DNA of 64,000 bases from Cryptomeria japonica (Eukaryota > Streptophyta > Pinopsida > Cupressales > Cupressaceae): NCBI RefSeq assembly GCF_030272615.1, contig NC_081414.1, positions 527,537,137 to 527,601,136 of the forward strand, written 5' to 3'. The notes below the pieces were generated by a model. That model was not told where the DNA came from and did not search any database. It worked only from the letters and a program-made list of their open reading frames with translations. Made by a program: the position numbers and the translations under genes. Below, piece by piece: positions 13,196-26,148 of this stretch. Each line of letters begins with the position of its first letter. Within the stretch, counting starts at the first letter, position 1.

Positions 13196-16100
13196 TAATA
13201 CGATCAAAATATAATTGCTCCCGAACATCCCTTTTACATTGGGCTTCTCCAATGTATTTAGTTTCCACATCTAAATAGACCCCTTCATTAGCTAAAAGGT
13301 CCACAACCTTATTGCCTTCTCTTAGGGTATGGGTTATGATAATACTATCATAGTCATTTAATAGCTTTTTAGCACTTTTAATAGTATTAGTTATATTCCA
13401 AGAGGAAGAACTAGTACCTTTAAGAGCCTGAATGATATTGAGGGAGTCACCTTCCAACCATAATTTTTTTAATTTGAAATCCTGAGCTAGCTGGAGGCAT
13501 TTCAGCATAGCCTGAGCTTCAGCAACATGATTATTTTGAACTCCAAAGGGAGAAGCAATAGCAGCAATGCAGACACCTTGAGAATTTCTGATGACACCTC
13601 CCCCTCCGGCCTTCCCAGGGTTGCCTTTAGCAGCCCCATCAAAATTCACCTTGACCCAGTCATAATCAGGAAATCTCCAGACAACATTACCTCTCCTAGT
13701 CTTATTGTCAGATTTACAAACTTTATGAATTAGATTCCATTCAGTAAGGATACCTTTCTCAAAATCATTCATGTCAGCAAAAAACCATTGCTTGTTGTTT
13801 CTGTGGGGAATATTTATGTTTTCTTTTATAGCCTTGCAAATTTATCAAAGACCACCTGAGATGTGCATTTAGCTTCCGTAAAGATTCTGTTATTTCTCTC
13901 TTTCCAGATATACCAATAATTCATGGGAAGGATCAAGGACCAGAGATTCTTGATGAGAGGAAATTTGGTGGGAAAGGTCCATTGCCAAATAATTTCCTTG
14001 AGACTGTTGTGCATAACCCAATCAACTTTCCATTTCCCCCAAAACTTACTCCAGATTTCCCAAGTGAAGGAGTAATGGATGAACAGATGATCAACAGATT
14101 CTTCCTCTTTCTGACAAAGCTCACACCTATTAGGAAACATAAAACCTCTTCGGGCCAAGTTATCAACAGTAAGAATTCTATTATGAATAGCAAGCCAAAA
14201 AAACATATTAACTTTAGGAATAAGAATTATATTCCACACTTTTCCCCATATTGGGTTGCTGATCTGGGTAAATGTGTTTTTATAGGCTGAGGCAACAGTG
14301 AAGTTACCCTTAGGATTACTCTTCCAGAGGAAAACATCGTCAAAATCTTTATTAATAGAAAAGGACAACAGATCCTGCTGAAGCAACGAAAACCCAACAT
14401 ATATAGCATCAAGCCTAACCCATCTATTCCCCTTCCAGTAGTTACAAACCATAGACCCAAACCTTCTTTTACATTCATCAATGAATTGACTACAGTCTTG
14501 ATTAAAGATAGGTTCATCTTTGATCCAAGGATCCTCCCAGAACCTAATTTTGTCACCTTTGCCTAGGACCCATCCAACTCCAGCTTTGGCAAATTTAGTG
14601 GATTTGATAATACTATTCCATGTGAAAGACCCAACAGGGATGTCATCAGAGTAGAGGAGAGACTGGAGAGGCTGATCATGAATATATTTATCAAATCAAA
14701 CCCGGTTCCAATATTTCTTAATGCCATAAGCCCTCCATATCTGTTTAGCAAGTAGAGCTTTATTAAATGATTTGAGAACTTTAATACCTAAACCTCCCTT
14801 GCTCTTTGGCTTACACACTTTATCCTAGGAAACCAAGGCAATCCTTTTTTCTTCTTCTACCCCTGACCAAAGAAATATTTTCTGAATCCTCTCTAAAGCT
14901 TCAACAAATTTAGTCGGAATACCAAATAGGCTGAGAGCATAGACATGAAGATTCTGAAGAGTAGCTTGAAGGAGTTGCAATTTTCCAGCTTGAGATAACA
15001 TGGATCCTTTCTAGCCAGCCAGTTTTTTGTTGAGCTTATCAATTAATAAATTCCAGAATGAATTTGGGGGAACTAATCCCAAAGGGAGACCCAAATAAGT
15101 GGAGGGGAGCATTTCCACCTTGCAACCAATAATTTTAGCAATTCTCTACTGTCTTATGATAAGAGTATTCATGAAATAGATAGCAGACTTGTCCCAATTG
15201 ACTTGCTGGCCTGTTGCCAATGAATATGAGCTAAGAGCACCTTTAAAGGAAGCAACCTCCCCAATAGAGGAATATCCCATTAAAATTGTATCATCAACAA
15301 ACTGTTGGTGAGTACAAGACACATTAGCGGAAGAAGGTTGAAGACCTTTGATAATTTTATTCTCTTTCATTTTATGGATCAGTCTGCTCATACTCTCCGT
15401 CAAGATGGTAAAAAGGATAGGAGATATGGGGTCTCCTTGCCTGAGCCCCCTAGAAGGTTTAAAGAATCTAGATGGAGATCCATTGATGAGAATAGAAAAC
15501 ATTGGGGTGGAGATCAACTCTCTGGTAATTTTGATTATTTTCTCATCAAATTCAAAGGCCTCTATAATTCTGAAAAGAGCTTGCCATTCCACTCTGTCAT
15601 AAGCTTTAGCCAGATCCAACTTTATTAGAAATCCTTCTTTATTGGCAGCATTAAGAGAATGGATATTCTCATGCACAAGGATGATAGAATCCAAAATCTG
15701 CGTACCAGGGACAAATCCTTTTTGCTCCTCAAAGATGATAAGGGGGAGGACTGCCAAAAGTCTAGAAGTCATAACTTTAGAAATGATCTTATAAAAGGAG
15801 TTACATAGACTTATTGGCTTGAATTTTCCCATGGAATCCGCCCCAGCCACCTTAGGAATTAAGGCAATAAAAGTAGAGTTGGTTTCCTTAAGGATTCTTC
15901 TTGAGCCAAAAAATTCTTTAACAACATTGACCGTATCTTTTCCCACAATATGCCAATATTCCTGAAAAAAGAACATGGGGAAGCCATCAGGTCCTAGAGC
16001 CTTATCCCCCTAAAAGGACAAGACTGCCTTTTTAATTTCCTTAGCAGAAGGGATGGCAGAAAGGGCCTTATTATGGTGAGGTTCAATGATCTTGGGGATG

Positions 16101-17365
16101 TTGAAAACCAGATTTTGTTGCTTAGCAAAATCAATCTCCTTACTACCTGTGAGGAGCTTAGAGAAGAAACTAACAACTTCATCCCCAATGTCATCATCTT
16201 TAAGAAGAATTTTGTTCTTAGCAATCAATCTAGATATTGTATTCGCAGCTTTATGTTTCATAGAAGTCATGTGAAAAAATTTAGTGTTTCTATCCCTAGC
16301 TTCCAGCCAAATAGCTCTGGATCTCCGTCTCCAATAGATTTCCTCCCTAGATATAATGTTGTGAAGTTTGACTAAAATATCATCTTCCTTAGCCTTGGGA
16401 TACTTTTCGTATCCATCTTTTTGTATAGAGTTTTGGATCTGTTCAAATTCCCCCTTCAACTTTTTTTTTTATTCAAAAATATCACCAAAGACCTTATTCC
16501 AAATCTTAATGTTATCTTTGATGTTTCTAAGCTTTTTAGCAACTTTGTACATGGCGGTTCCATCCACATCAATATTCCACCAATTGGCAATGGATTTTTC
16601 CAAAGAGGGATGAGAAATCCACATTTTCTCAAACCAAAAGGGGAAACACTGCTTACTCTTAATAGACTCAACAACAAAAGAAATGGGATAATGATCCGAG
16701 CCTATTCTATTGACAACTGACAGGGAACATCTATGAGAAAGGATCCAATCATGAGTGATAAGGGATCTGTCAAGCCTTACCTGAATGAGATCTTTACCAT
16801 CCCTTCGATTAGACCAGGTGTAAGAAGCTCCAGTGAGATCAGTATCAATAAGAGCATTGACATTGATGAAGTCCATCAAATCAGTTCTGCTATCCAGTTG
16901 GGCTTGAGTTCCTCCAAATTTTTCAGTTCCTTGCAGAGGAGTATTGAAATCTCCCATCAACAGCCAGTTGTCCTGAGAAAAAGAGCCTCTTTTCTGTTGG
17001 ATTTTATCCCAAAATTTACTCCTAGCAGTTTTGGAATTAGGGGCATAGATATTTGCAACCACCCACTCCTTTCCTTCAGTGATGCTTTTAACTTTCATAG
17101 ATATAATATTACCATCTTCATCAATCATATCTCCTCGAATAGTTTTCTTATTCCAAAAAATAGCCACCCCACCTGAGGCCCCATTCGAGCTACTACCACA
17201 AACTCCTCCATTTTTAAAGAACTTTAGATTCTCAACTTTTTCCTTAGTCATTTTGGTTTCCTGCACAAGGATAATATCCGACTTATGGTCTCTAATGAGA
17301 TTCCGTAATATATCCTGTTTATTGAGACCATTTAGGCCTCGAATGTTCCAGGAGATTACCTTCAT
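13182..17365 (-). pseudogene. LINE-1 ORF2: endonuclease / reverse transcriptase / zf-RVT / RNase H
   Basis: The APE-type endonuclease starts at ATG 17365 (WNIRGLN, QETK, GDFN, SDHYPI to about 16650). RT follows at about 16050-15180 (ALGPDGFP, FIALIPK, KLDLAKAYDRVEW, GLRQGDPISP, QFVDD). Next are a zf-RVT-like segment (14290-13830, CELCQ...VDHLF) and RNase H (about 13660-13200: KVNFDGAAKGNPG, HVAEAQAM, LEGDS, LREGNKVVDLLANEG). Endonuclease, RT and zf-RVT share one frame. RNase H is in another, reached by a frameshift near 13840. In-frame stops lie at 16469-16471 (TAA), about 16010 (TAG), about 15146 (TAG), about 15014 (TAG where Trp is expected), about 14825 (TAG for Trp) and about 14695 (TGA for Trp). 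These enzymes would copy the element RNA at a nicked target. Confidence 0.85.
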
Positions 17366-17397
17366 TTGGAAACCTCGGAGTAGGATTCATGTATAGT

Positions 17398-19023
17398 TCA
17401 CTGCCTTCCATCAGCTATGTTTTGCTTACTTTCCTGGTCCCTATGCCATTTAATGGTTTTACGACCCTGTAGAGATTTGGAAAGATCAATATCTGCTTTA
17501 GATTTGGTCCTAGTTTTCACCCCATTAGGGCATCCTGCCTTCTTATTTTTCTTTTTTCCATTCCCTGTTATTTCTTCCTCATGTTCATCTCTAAGATCAG
17601 CTTGCATATTATTCCACAGTTCTCCTCTTTTTTGGGAAGAAGAGGGCGTGTCAACTCCAACATTCTGAAATAAAGAGTTTAGGTTGACCTTAGGCGATCC
17701 AAACTTGTTCTTCCTTCCAGAATTAACTTCAGGTCCTACATAATTATTTGGGCATTCTTTATCACTTTTCATTACTGAGACTTGAAGGGCCTCATTTTGG
17801 TATTCGATTATATCATCAATCTCACCTTCTTCAAGAATCTCTTCAATGATTATATTCTCTTCCTCCTGAGTTTGTAAGGCTTCAAAATTATTGACTGTTT
17901 TGATCTCAAATCCATTAATTTCATCCTTTTTATCTTCCTTCAAAAGGGACCCCTTAAGAGGGATAGCATTTCTATCATCTTCTGATAAATCTTTTAGGTT
18001 ACTAGAAATTCCGCTTCCTCCTTCCACTCTACTATCTTCCTTAATATTATTCTTTTCTTTCCATACCTGTTTACGAGGATTATTAACCTTCATAGATTTT
18101 TTGGGGTTACTAGGGCATTCCTCAGCCCAATGCCCAACTTTCTTACATGAGAAACACACAAAGGGGAGGGACTCGAACTCTATTGTCTGTTCCCATAACC
18201 CAAGTTTGGAATTTATATCAATAGAACTAGGAAGATCCATCTTCAGCGAGATATTGATACAAATTCTTGCATAAACTAGTCTCTTTCGAGCTGTAGTCAT
18301 TGGATTTGCCGCAACAAGCTCCCCAAAGGAATTCGCTATACCTGAAAAAACATCCTCAACCCAGAATTCGAGAGGCAAGATGGGTAACCTTACCTAGACC
18401 GGAGCAGATTCAAAGAAGGAATCATTGAGTTCCATGTTTGGAGACCATTTTCTCGGGGAAAGGGAAGATTTACCAAACATCCAAGGTCCACCACTTAATG
18501 TTGCTTCCAGATCTTCACCACAAGAAAAGGAAAAAACAAAGAAACCCCTTGATAGGGCTGAAACATCAACTTGACCTTTCAACCTCCATTTTCTCTTTAC
18601 CAAGGATTTAACATCCTCAATATTGGGTCGTGGTCCAACAAACTTTCCCACTAAAGAAAAAGCCATTAAAGAAATGCTATGATCAATAACCAAATCTGGA
18701 ACAACAATAGCTAATTTACCTGTTTTTCTATCAGAGATGTCTTCCACAGAGGGGAAAGACGATTTTCTAATAGGTTTGTTTGCAAAAAGACAGCTCCAAG
18801 ATTTGAGAGCCTTCACTTCTGCAGTCTTTTCCAAGTCAGCTTTCACTCCCTTGGGACCCGATTTTGGAGAATCTTTCATCTTTTTACGGTTAGGAGGAGG
18901 GTCCCAATGCCATGGGTCCTCATCCGGTCTCCCATCCTCATCATCCAGTGCTTGTCCTTGGGCTGCAAAGGCAGTGGAACCAGAGCAACCAACATCGCTG
19001 TTCCCTCCATTTCCAGAATTCAA
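17398..19023 (-). pseudogene. LINE-1 ORF1: DUF4283-like RNA-binding protein with zinc knuckle
   Basis: A single 541-codon frame with one in-frame TAG near 18394, where Trp is expected (V-W-VRLPILP). The N-terminus is Asp/Pro-rich. The DUF4283-like core is about 18840-18310 (LVGKFVGPRPN, GGPWMFGK, LEFW). A CCHC knuckle CFSCKKVGHWAEEC lies near 18150-18110. The C-terminal third is acidic then Lys-rich. This domain order is usual for ORF1 of plant L1-type LINEs, where the product packages element RNA. It ends 32 bp before the ORF2 start codon. Confidence 0.8.
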
Positions 19024-20744
19024 ATTTCCTTCTGCTTGCGTTGTTCCCTCCTATATTTATATATAGTAGTTTTTATTAATTTATTAATAGTTAATAAAAT
19101 GGTTTAAATTTTTAAATTAGATGATGCCTTTAGAATAAATACATGCTATTTTATTGGGGGTGTTTGTTCATTATTCATTGTGATTTTTACTGGTTCAAAT
19201 TAAAAGAATTAAATTGATTATTACGATTGGTTAGATTTATAGTCCTATCAGTGCAAAGATGACTTGAATTTCTCGTAGTTTTCATGGTGATGTTTTGTTT
19301 AATTTAAATGATGAAATTGCAAGTATATATGATGTTGTTCCTTTCAAAGATTGACTGTGTTGGGACCTAGTGAATTTAGCTTTTCTTGCAAGGTGTTTAA
19401 TTGGTTGTTATCCCTCGTTCTTGTCAGTCGTCCTATTGTGGCGTATTTTGTATCTCTTGACCAAGTAATGTAGTATGACCTCGTTGTCTTAACCATGTAG
19501 TGCTTATTCCTTATGGTTAACCAGGGGTTAGTATGTCTTTGTTTTTGGACACTTTGTATTTGGATAGTGGTGTTATGGTTGTCTGTTTCGCCATAGGGTC
19601 CTCGTAGAGTGACCATGTTCGTTTAGTGTCATATGAGAGAGTGACTTTCGAGTGGGGGCCGCACCCAAAGTGGTTGGCAGGATAACCCCTCGAAAGTCAG
19701 TTAATAAGTGATAAAATAATAATTGATTAGGGGGTGGGTAGTTTTAATATTAATTAAGATATTGTACCCCATGCATGGTTGAGTGCTCGTATAGGCTCAA
19801 GATGTAGTAGGAAGGCCTGGAATGGCAAACTGACCACCTTGTCTTCACAAAGGGTTGGTGGGTCTGCATGAGACTTAGATGGAGCCGGGGGTTCGGGAAA
19901 GGTTACTAGGATAACCCAGGATGGGGGCCGAGACCTATGGAGGCCTACCTAGGGTAACCATCATAAGCTATGCAATGACACTCTCTCTTTAGGGTCACTA
20001 GTGTATTGTGATGTCAAGTCACTTGGAGTATTGTTGGGTCGTATTGTACAATCGTCCTTGTCTTTTTTATGCTTGCTTGAGGGTCCTTTGCTATCTCCTA
20101 GCACAGTGGGGTGATTCCATTTTGGGATCACATGGTCGGGTGGTAGTGCCATTTCCCATCGGATATTCTTGTTCATACCTTCATGAGAGGATTGGCTTCA
20201 TAGGTGTTCCTGTGGTTCGTGACTCATGCTTTATCTCATGTTGGAGATTATTATTCTTTGGAGACCTATGTGGTCAATTGTATCAATGAATTTATGTAAC
20301 CTTGTTTTTGATAAAGTTGTTAACTTTGAATGTATTATTGGAAGCCATGTATTTTATGGTTATGTAATCCTAAGATTTGGATGTTATTTATCAGCTTTCT
20401 ATATGATTTGTGTAAATTCTAAATTTAAGAGAAAATTATATTGTTACTCTTTCAATCTTGAAATGGTGTAATCTGTTATTGTATATGGTTTATTATGCTC
20501 AATGAGTAATGATGGATAATTGGATTAATCGTAATTATGGAATTTAACTTTTAGTTTAATTCTTCGTTGGTTACCCTTTAGGAATTCTAGTGTAAGTCTT
20601 CCGCTTGTGTTAACATTGTACAATGTAGTAATTAATGCACTTATTGTGATTTATACTTTAAATTTTTTTTTATTTCACCCTTAGTTGCCTAGATGTGTGG
20701 TTATTCCTTTGGGGTTCCTGGTGGGGCATTACACTATCACCCTA

Positions 20745-21720
20745 AACCTCATGGTGTATGGTGCCTAGAATCATGTTGCAGTCAAAATGAGAATGGATGG
20801 GAAGTTGTTGAGCGGGAAACTGTTCCCCGATGTCATCCTTGTTCAAATATTCAACACATTTTGTGATGTTGTGTATAAATACAAGTCTCACCCCCTCATT
20901 TGAACATCTCTCTACAAGAAATTCAATCCTAATCGAGAAAATTCAGTCAATTTTTTTCAATAAAATGAAGGAGAGATCAAGCATTCAAGCATTCAAATTA
21001 GCATACATGATCAAGTTTATGTATTTCCTCCATAAGTGAAGACATGCATGTACTCCTATTAGGCAAAAACAACCTTTCATGAGGCTTAAAGACAAGAATA
21101 TTCATAGCAAAGGTATAACATTGCCAATTATGCATTTCCTTAAGGTTTTAACTTATGCCTTACAAGGGTAAGCTCTCTTTCTAATCAATCATTGTTGTAA
21201 TGGAGGTTAATTTCTATCTAGGGTTTGACTTAAAAAACCCCTACACAACCCAATACTTTTCCTCTCTTTTTTGTGTGTAGGTGACAAATACAACAACAAA
21301 GAGTTACAAATCTAGAAAGTGCAGACAAAGATACTCAATTTCAAATTTAGAACAAGTGAAAACGCCTGGTCACTATCGATTAGTTGACAGTGTCCAACAC
21401 TTTTCTGCTAAAATTCTGGGAGGATGATCTAGAAAGCATCTTGATCTTGATTCTGCACATCTAAGATGATGAAAACACCATGTGGACAGTGGCACCTAGA
21501 GCCATAGTGACTGACACTTTTAGGCCTATATTGTAGACACAAGTTCCTCTCTGTATTGCATTTCTAGATCTGAGCTGATTTCCCGATTTATAGTTTTCTA
21601 TCTTCCTATTTATGTTGTTTCTATCAAAATCCCTAGTTCTTGCATCATTTCTCATTATAATCATATCCGATCATATGAAAATAAAAAAGAGAATAATCAA
21701 TCGAAGTGTCCAACTCTCTT
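20745..21720 (+). repeat. Dispersed repeat copy B, inverted partner of copy A at 1.5-2.5 kb
   Basis: It begins just past the apparent end of the large LTR (20733). It shares with copy A a 'tatggtgcctag' motif, a TATA-like 'gtataaatac' (about 20875), 'ccttacaagggta' and 'gtaatggaggttaat' (about 21165-21215), and a 'gtagacacaagttcct' block (about 21533). The TATA-like site and position suggest LTR sequence. No ORF or domain is present. Confidence 0.5.
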
Positions 21721-22565
21721 AGGGCTCTAAAGTTGGGCCTAATTGGTTATTCTCCAATAAATGTTGATGTGAATGGGTTTGATTCCTAGTTTGCATGTTT
21801 AGACTGGTGAACAGTCCATTCCACTACATTTTAGTATTTTATGATGATACTTTTTGTAGGAACTAACTAAGAAAGTTTCTCATTCCCTCTTAGTATTTGT
21901 AAAATCCTAACCTCTATCATATCTCTATGCCATTTTCAGTAGAGAAGATTCATATTCTAATCTATGTGCATCACCTTTCATTTTTTTGTATTTTGTTTTC
22001 CCCTTCCCATAGCAACTAATAGAATAGGATTAGTTGCAGGTTTATTTAGTGTTGGGTTGGACCAACACTACTACATCAAGGTAAGAGAGGGAACCAACCC
22101 TTTAACTAGAGGTTTTATTTCATCTATAAGATCCCACACCTTAAGATCATTCCCATGTTTCACTAAGATGTTGAACTTGATTCAACAAGGGTGCAATTTC
22201 AAGTGATAATAGTAGTTCAATCTCTATCCTAATATTTTTTCAATGTATCATTCCTATAGCCAATCTAAAACTTAAATTTTAAAAAATTAACTCATGGTTA
22301 CATCTTTTTATAAAAAGGACATCTTTTTTCAACATTCATAAGATATATATAATTAATTTGAAAAGTTGGTTTCAAGTTCATCTTTAATGACTATTTTCTA
22401 AAGTATAATTTTAGAGTTTATATTCACCACATATTATTCGTCAAATGTGATGTACTTTTTATAAGGAATATTTAACCTCTTCAAACTAAAACACATTCAA
22501 AATGATCAATGATGGAATCCTACACTTATATCCACATCTCCAAGTATTAGATTGTTGATTTTGGG
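21721..22565. other. AT-rich stretch without a recognised gene
   Basis: A frame at 21964-22206 has no recognisable motif or coding context. Nothing else is supported here. Confidence 0.4.
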
Positions 22566-22569
22566 CATG

Positions 22570-23531
22570 GTCCCAAGTCAACAACTTGGTAGAAAATGGA
22601 TCTCTTTGGTGGAATTCATACACAAAAAGCTACACTTGCTAAAAACTATATTTGCTACATAAATTTGGAAGACAAATCCAAAAGGGATATGCTACTCATA
22701 TAATACATTTCCTCATAGTTTACAAGTCAAGTGATTCAATATATTCAATTTATTTCTTAGACAACATCAATCGATTCCCTAGAAACTAACACTATTTATT
22801 TGATTGTTTATTGTGTTTCTATTCACAATACTTATTCATTATGTTTATAGGTGGATTATGATCTTGCAACTATAAATCACATGCTTGCACCATCATATCA
22901 TTGACAATACCATTTACCTCTTTGAAGAACAAGAACAACAAGTACAACATGTTGGAATCTTAGGCAATCCGTCTACAAGTTCAATTAAGAATAACAGAGT
23001 AGTAAATTTATCTCCTCAAAGAGTGTTATTTGGAATTTGTTCATCTCTACACATGAAAGAACTTACCTCTACTATGAATCCTATTAGAATTTGAATCCAT
23101 TCCAAATGAGGTGGTTTATAAAGGGTTCATATTACAATAAAAAAGAAATACACCTACACAACACACAAGAGACAATTTCCTTTTGATAATATATATTAAA
23201 AACAAATTGAGGTAAATGTCACTTGCTTAAATGAAGTTGTAGATCTTCATTATGTTGATGTGTGGACTATTAGTGGTGTTAATAGGTTGTACAAAAAAAT
23301 AAATTTTTGACTTCAATTTTTTTACTAGATGATTCCAAGCCTCATCTTTGTAAGGTCAACCTTACAATTCCAAAACATTGGTTCTCTTTCATGTCTCTTA
23401 ATGACAATATTCATATCGCCAATAATTATCCTATTGATGTTATTGGAATGATCATTTGTGTAGACTTGAGATCCATAATGAGGAGAAGGGATGAGACAAA
23501 CTTGCTTACATTGAAGATGACATCTTTATAG
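22570..23531 (+). pseudogene. RPA1: RPA1-like (replication protein A 70-kDa subunit) pseudogene
   Basis: Short pieces in changing frames line up in RPA1 order. An RPA70N-like segment comes first (about 22600-22960: QIQKGYATHIIHFL, then HHIIDNTIYLFEEQEQQ and GNPST). Next is a piece like the end of DBD-A (about 23205-23280: VTCLNEVVDLHY..VDVW). Then comes a DBD-B-like OB-fold piece (23307-23531: TIPKHWFSFMSLND, PIDVIGMIICV, SIMRRRDET). RPA1 is the large subunit of the single-stranded DNA-binding trimer in replication and repair. Several frameshifts and stops, and the absence of the C-terminal zinc domain, mark it as a relic. The call rests on my recall of the family. Confidence 0.5.
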
Positions 23532-24480
23532 AAATAATTTGAAGGTTTATAAGTTTTATACCTCTTTTGAATGTTTCTAAGTGTTCTCACTTCTTGTAGA
23601 TGACTTTTAAAGCTTGATGCTTCATACACTAAACTGTACATTAACTATTTATTGACAACCAAACGCTTAGAATCCAAATATAATAGAGTCTAATAAAAAA
23701 GATTTAAAAACTGAGACAACCTTAAAGGAGATTGGACTAAGTTGAATGCATTTCATCCCCTTTTCCATAACTTTTATGTCTATTACTTCCCTTAGTTTTC
23801 TTTGAAAGCTTTTGGGAAGTCTCCCTAGTTTCAACTAATAGGTTTTTAGTTCTATTTAAGGACACTAATTCTTGTAACTATACTATCTCCATAAAAGAAG
23901 TACTCGAAGGATTTGGTTTTTCACCCAACCATAAACTTCATAAGTAATTTTATTTGTCCTCCAATTGTCACTTGTTTGACTTCAACTTAAGTCCAATTAA
24001 ATTCCTTAATATTGGTAATTGTATTATAGTATAATAACCAAGACTTATATTTGTCGTTAATAATATAACAAGTCTAGACATATCACCCTTATAAATTATA
24101 AACAAGTTTTCCAAATAAACATAATTGTTAACTTCATGATAGAACCCTCAAATGCATATCACTAATTATAAGGAATAGTAGATGTGAATAAATAAAGAAC
24201 CAAGTCTATATAATTTATATATGGATATAGATTTATTATGTAATTTCAATCTTGATTATTATAATTTAGTCTTGATTGTTTAAAAATGATTTCTAAAGAA
24301 TATTTCAAGCAACTATTGGAAATATAATACTTCTTGTTTATCTTTATATTTCTACAATCATAAATTGTTTAAATATCTTGATTTAAAATAAATAAATTTA
24401 TAACATAAAATAAGCTAATATAATAAAAAATAATATATATAAAAAATTTAAATTAAAAATATATTTTAACAATATTAATT
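23532..24480. other. AT-rich spacer upstream of SF3B6
   Basis: No coding region is supported. The last part (24380-24480) is very AT-rich and gives way abruptly at about 24490 to the more balanced composition of the SF3B6 5' region. Its promoter and 5' leader must lie within about 24480-24705, but no clear TATA box is evident. Confidence 0.4.
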
Positions 24481-24705
24481 TACAATGTCATAGGGGAAAA
24501 GGTCATGGCTTTGCAATCGAGTCAAAACGCCTATTATTTATTTCTCATACGCCTGGACACTAATTTCCTTTGTTGTTTACAAGACGAAATCGTTTTTCAG
24601 CCTAAGGGCGTGGGTTGAAGGAAGAAAAAGGACAGTTTGCTGGATTTAGGGGTTTTGATCTGGTAGTGGTTGAAGAATTTGAGGTTGGGCTTGTCTCGGA
24701 ATCCC

Positions 24706-25080
24706 ATGGCGACCATCAGTCTGAGAAAGGCCAACACAAGGCTACCGCCAGAAGTGAACAGGGTACTGTACGTGAGGAATCTGCCCTTCAACATATCCTC
24801 CGAGGAGATGTATGACATTTTCGGTAAATACGGGGCGATTCGTCAAATACGCATAGGCACGAACAAGGACACCAGGGGCACTGCCTTTGTTGTTTACGAA
24901 GATATCTACGATGCCAAGAATGCTGTCGATCATCTCTCTGGTTTTAATGTGGCCAACAGGTATCTCATCGTTTTGTATTACCAGCAAGCCAAGATGAGCA
25001 AGAAGGTCGATCACAAGAAAAAAGAAGACGAGCTTGTCAAGATGCAGGAAAAATATGGGGTTTCAACCAAAGACAAATAG
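24706..25080 (+). CDS. SF3B6: Splicing factor 3B subunit 6 (p14 / SF3b14a)
   Basis: An intact 124-residue protein in a single uninterrupted exon. It has one RRM spanning about residues 17-95, with RNP2-like [12 protein letters not shown]1-like [10 protein letters not shown], and the flanking family signatures [32 protein letters not shown] and [10 protein letters not shown] Lys-rich C-terminus ([16 protein letters not shown]) is characteristic. Length matches animal and plant SF3B6, about 124-125 residues. The ATG at 24706 was preferred over an in-frame ATG at 24670 because it begins the family-typical N-terminus ([19 protein letters not shown]). The product sits in the SF3b part of U2 snRNP beside SF3B1 and contacts the intron branch-point region in the nucleus. 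It is the only clearly intact host gene in the window. No poly-A tail or target duplication was noticed, so retrogene origin is not supported. Confidence 0.95.
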   Translation: MATISLRKANTRLPPEVNRVLYVRNLPFNISSEEMYDIFGKYGAIRQIRIGTNKDTRGTAFVVYEDIYDAKNAVDHLSGFNVANRYLIVLYYQQAKMSKKVDHKKKEDELVKMQEKYGVSTKDK

Positions 25081-25706
25081 CCAGACTTTTTGTTCCTATA
25101 TGACTACTATTTGTTTTGTAAGTTCTCTCTATAGTTTTTCTGCTGTTTAAGGCCCTTTTTTAGTTGTAAACTTGGACCTGATACAATTGGGGTCCAGGGC
25201 TTAGTTAGGGTGGCGTTTAAGATTTCATGTTTTGTGTACCTTTTAAAATTAGGGTTTAACGCATGGAGACTTTTGGGTTGGAATAGTGAGCTTTCCGCGT
25301 TGTGGTTGTCTGTTATTGTGCGAGGAAACTGTGAAATTTTCCGAAATGTAAAGTCTTCAAACTGGAATCTTGGCTCTCGTATAATTTGAAATTAGATGGA
25401 TTAATGCTGTAAATTGTACTCTCAATTGTTTATGAGCAGGATTTTTTGTGTAAGACCTAATTTCTATTTTTTGGGGGATTGGAATCAGATAAATTTAGTT
25501 TTGGCATATGTTCGGACTATAGCATTGAGAGTATCTTGTATATGGTCACAGGATTCAAAATTTGAAACAATTAATGGCTTGGGAGAAAATGTTTTTCAAA
25601 CCAGTAAATATCCTATTCAGCCCATACTTTGATCAACCTAGTAACTCTTACCAGTATAGAAGCTACTTCTTACATTTGGAGTTAGAGTAAGCCATGCTAT
25701 GCTTAA
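25081..25706. other. 3' flank of SF3B6
   Basis: It probably includes the SF3B6 3' UTR (T-rich, about 25081-25450). No canonical AATAAA was picked out and no other gene is supported. Confidence 0.4.
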
Positions 25707-25850
25707 AAGAGCACATTCTTAGGCATCAAGTGCACATTCTTACGTATCAAGAAGAAGAGCAGACTTGTGTATGAAGAGTAGGTTCTTATATATCAAGAAG
25801 AAGAACGGTCTCATGTATCATGAAGAAGATCTTACTCGTTTATCAAGAGC
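25707..25850 (+). repeat. Imperfect ~25-bp purine-rich tandem repeats
   Basis: About six degenerate copies of a unit like 'ttcttatatatcaagaagaag' (25715, 25737, 25787 and variants such as 'cttgtgtatgaagag'). Not coding in any consistent frame. Confidence 0.6.
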
Positions 25851-26148
25851 TAATTCTATGTAGGAAGGCGAGAAGGAGATTCTTATTTATTCACTTTCAA
25901 GAAAAGGTAGAGAACTTGCTACAATCTAGATGAAGATCATATGCAACAATATAGCTTTGCAGCAGCAGACTTCAGTTTTGAAATTTCCAAATACTATTCT
26001 GCTATTATTTATGGTTAACAACAATTGACAGAAACTGACATGCTTGAAGTTTTCTTAGACAACCAAACAAACTATAATCTTGCATATGATCGTGAAAATC
26101 CACTGTATAATTACATTGAAGTATTATGAGTCGGTGTATGTTGCCTAC

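Larger units (their letters stand above)
11105..19070 (-). mobile_element. LINE-1: near-full-length LINE with three ORFs
   Basis: A non-LTR retrotransposon of about 8.0 kb. In 5'-3' order on the - strand it has ORF1 (DUF4283-like plus zinc knuckle), ORF2 (APE endonuclease, RT, zf-RVT, RNase H) and an additional ORF3. The flanks carry near-identical direct repeats, 11086-11104 and 19071-19090 (ttttattaa.ttattaatag), differing by one base. These are taken as the target-site duplication. The 3' end has only a short A-rich terminus. ORF1 starts about 45 bp from the right TSD, so the copy looks close to full length at its 5' end. All three ORFs carry stop codons, so this copy is inactive. Confidence 0.75.
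8796..20733 (+). mobile_element. Candidate large gypsy 3' LTR (~4 kb), interrupted by LINE-1
   Basis: It starts TGTAGTGTCATAAATTGTA directly after a polypurine tract and appears to end GGGGCATTACA at 20733, giving TGTA...TACA ends. Subtracting the LINE insertion leaves about 3.95 kb. It has no coding content; frames at 10041-10730 show no domain. The left LTR of the pair is not visible in the window, so this is inferred from the ends and the adjoining PPT. The right boundary is less certain than the left. Confidence 0.45.

Noticed and set aside
13933-17396. Many + strand ORFs overlapping LINE-1 ORF2
   Set aside because: They are antisense shadows of the endonuclease, RT and zf-RVT frame.
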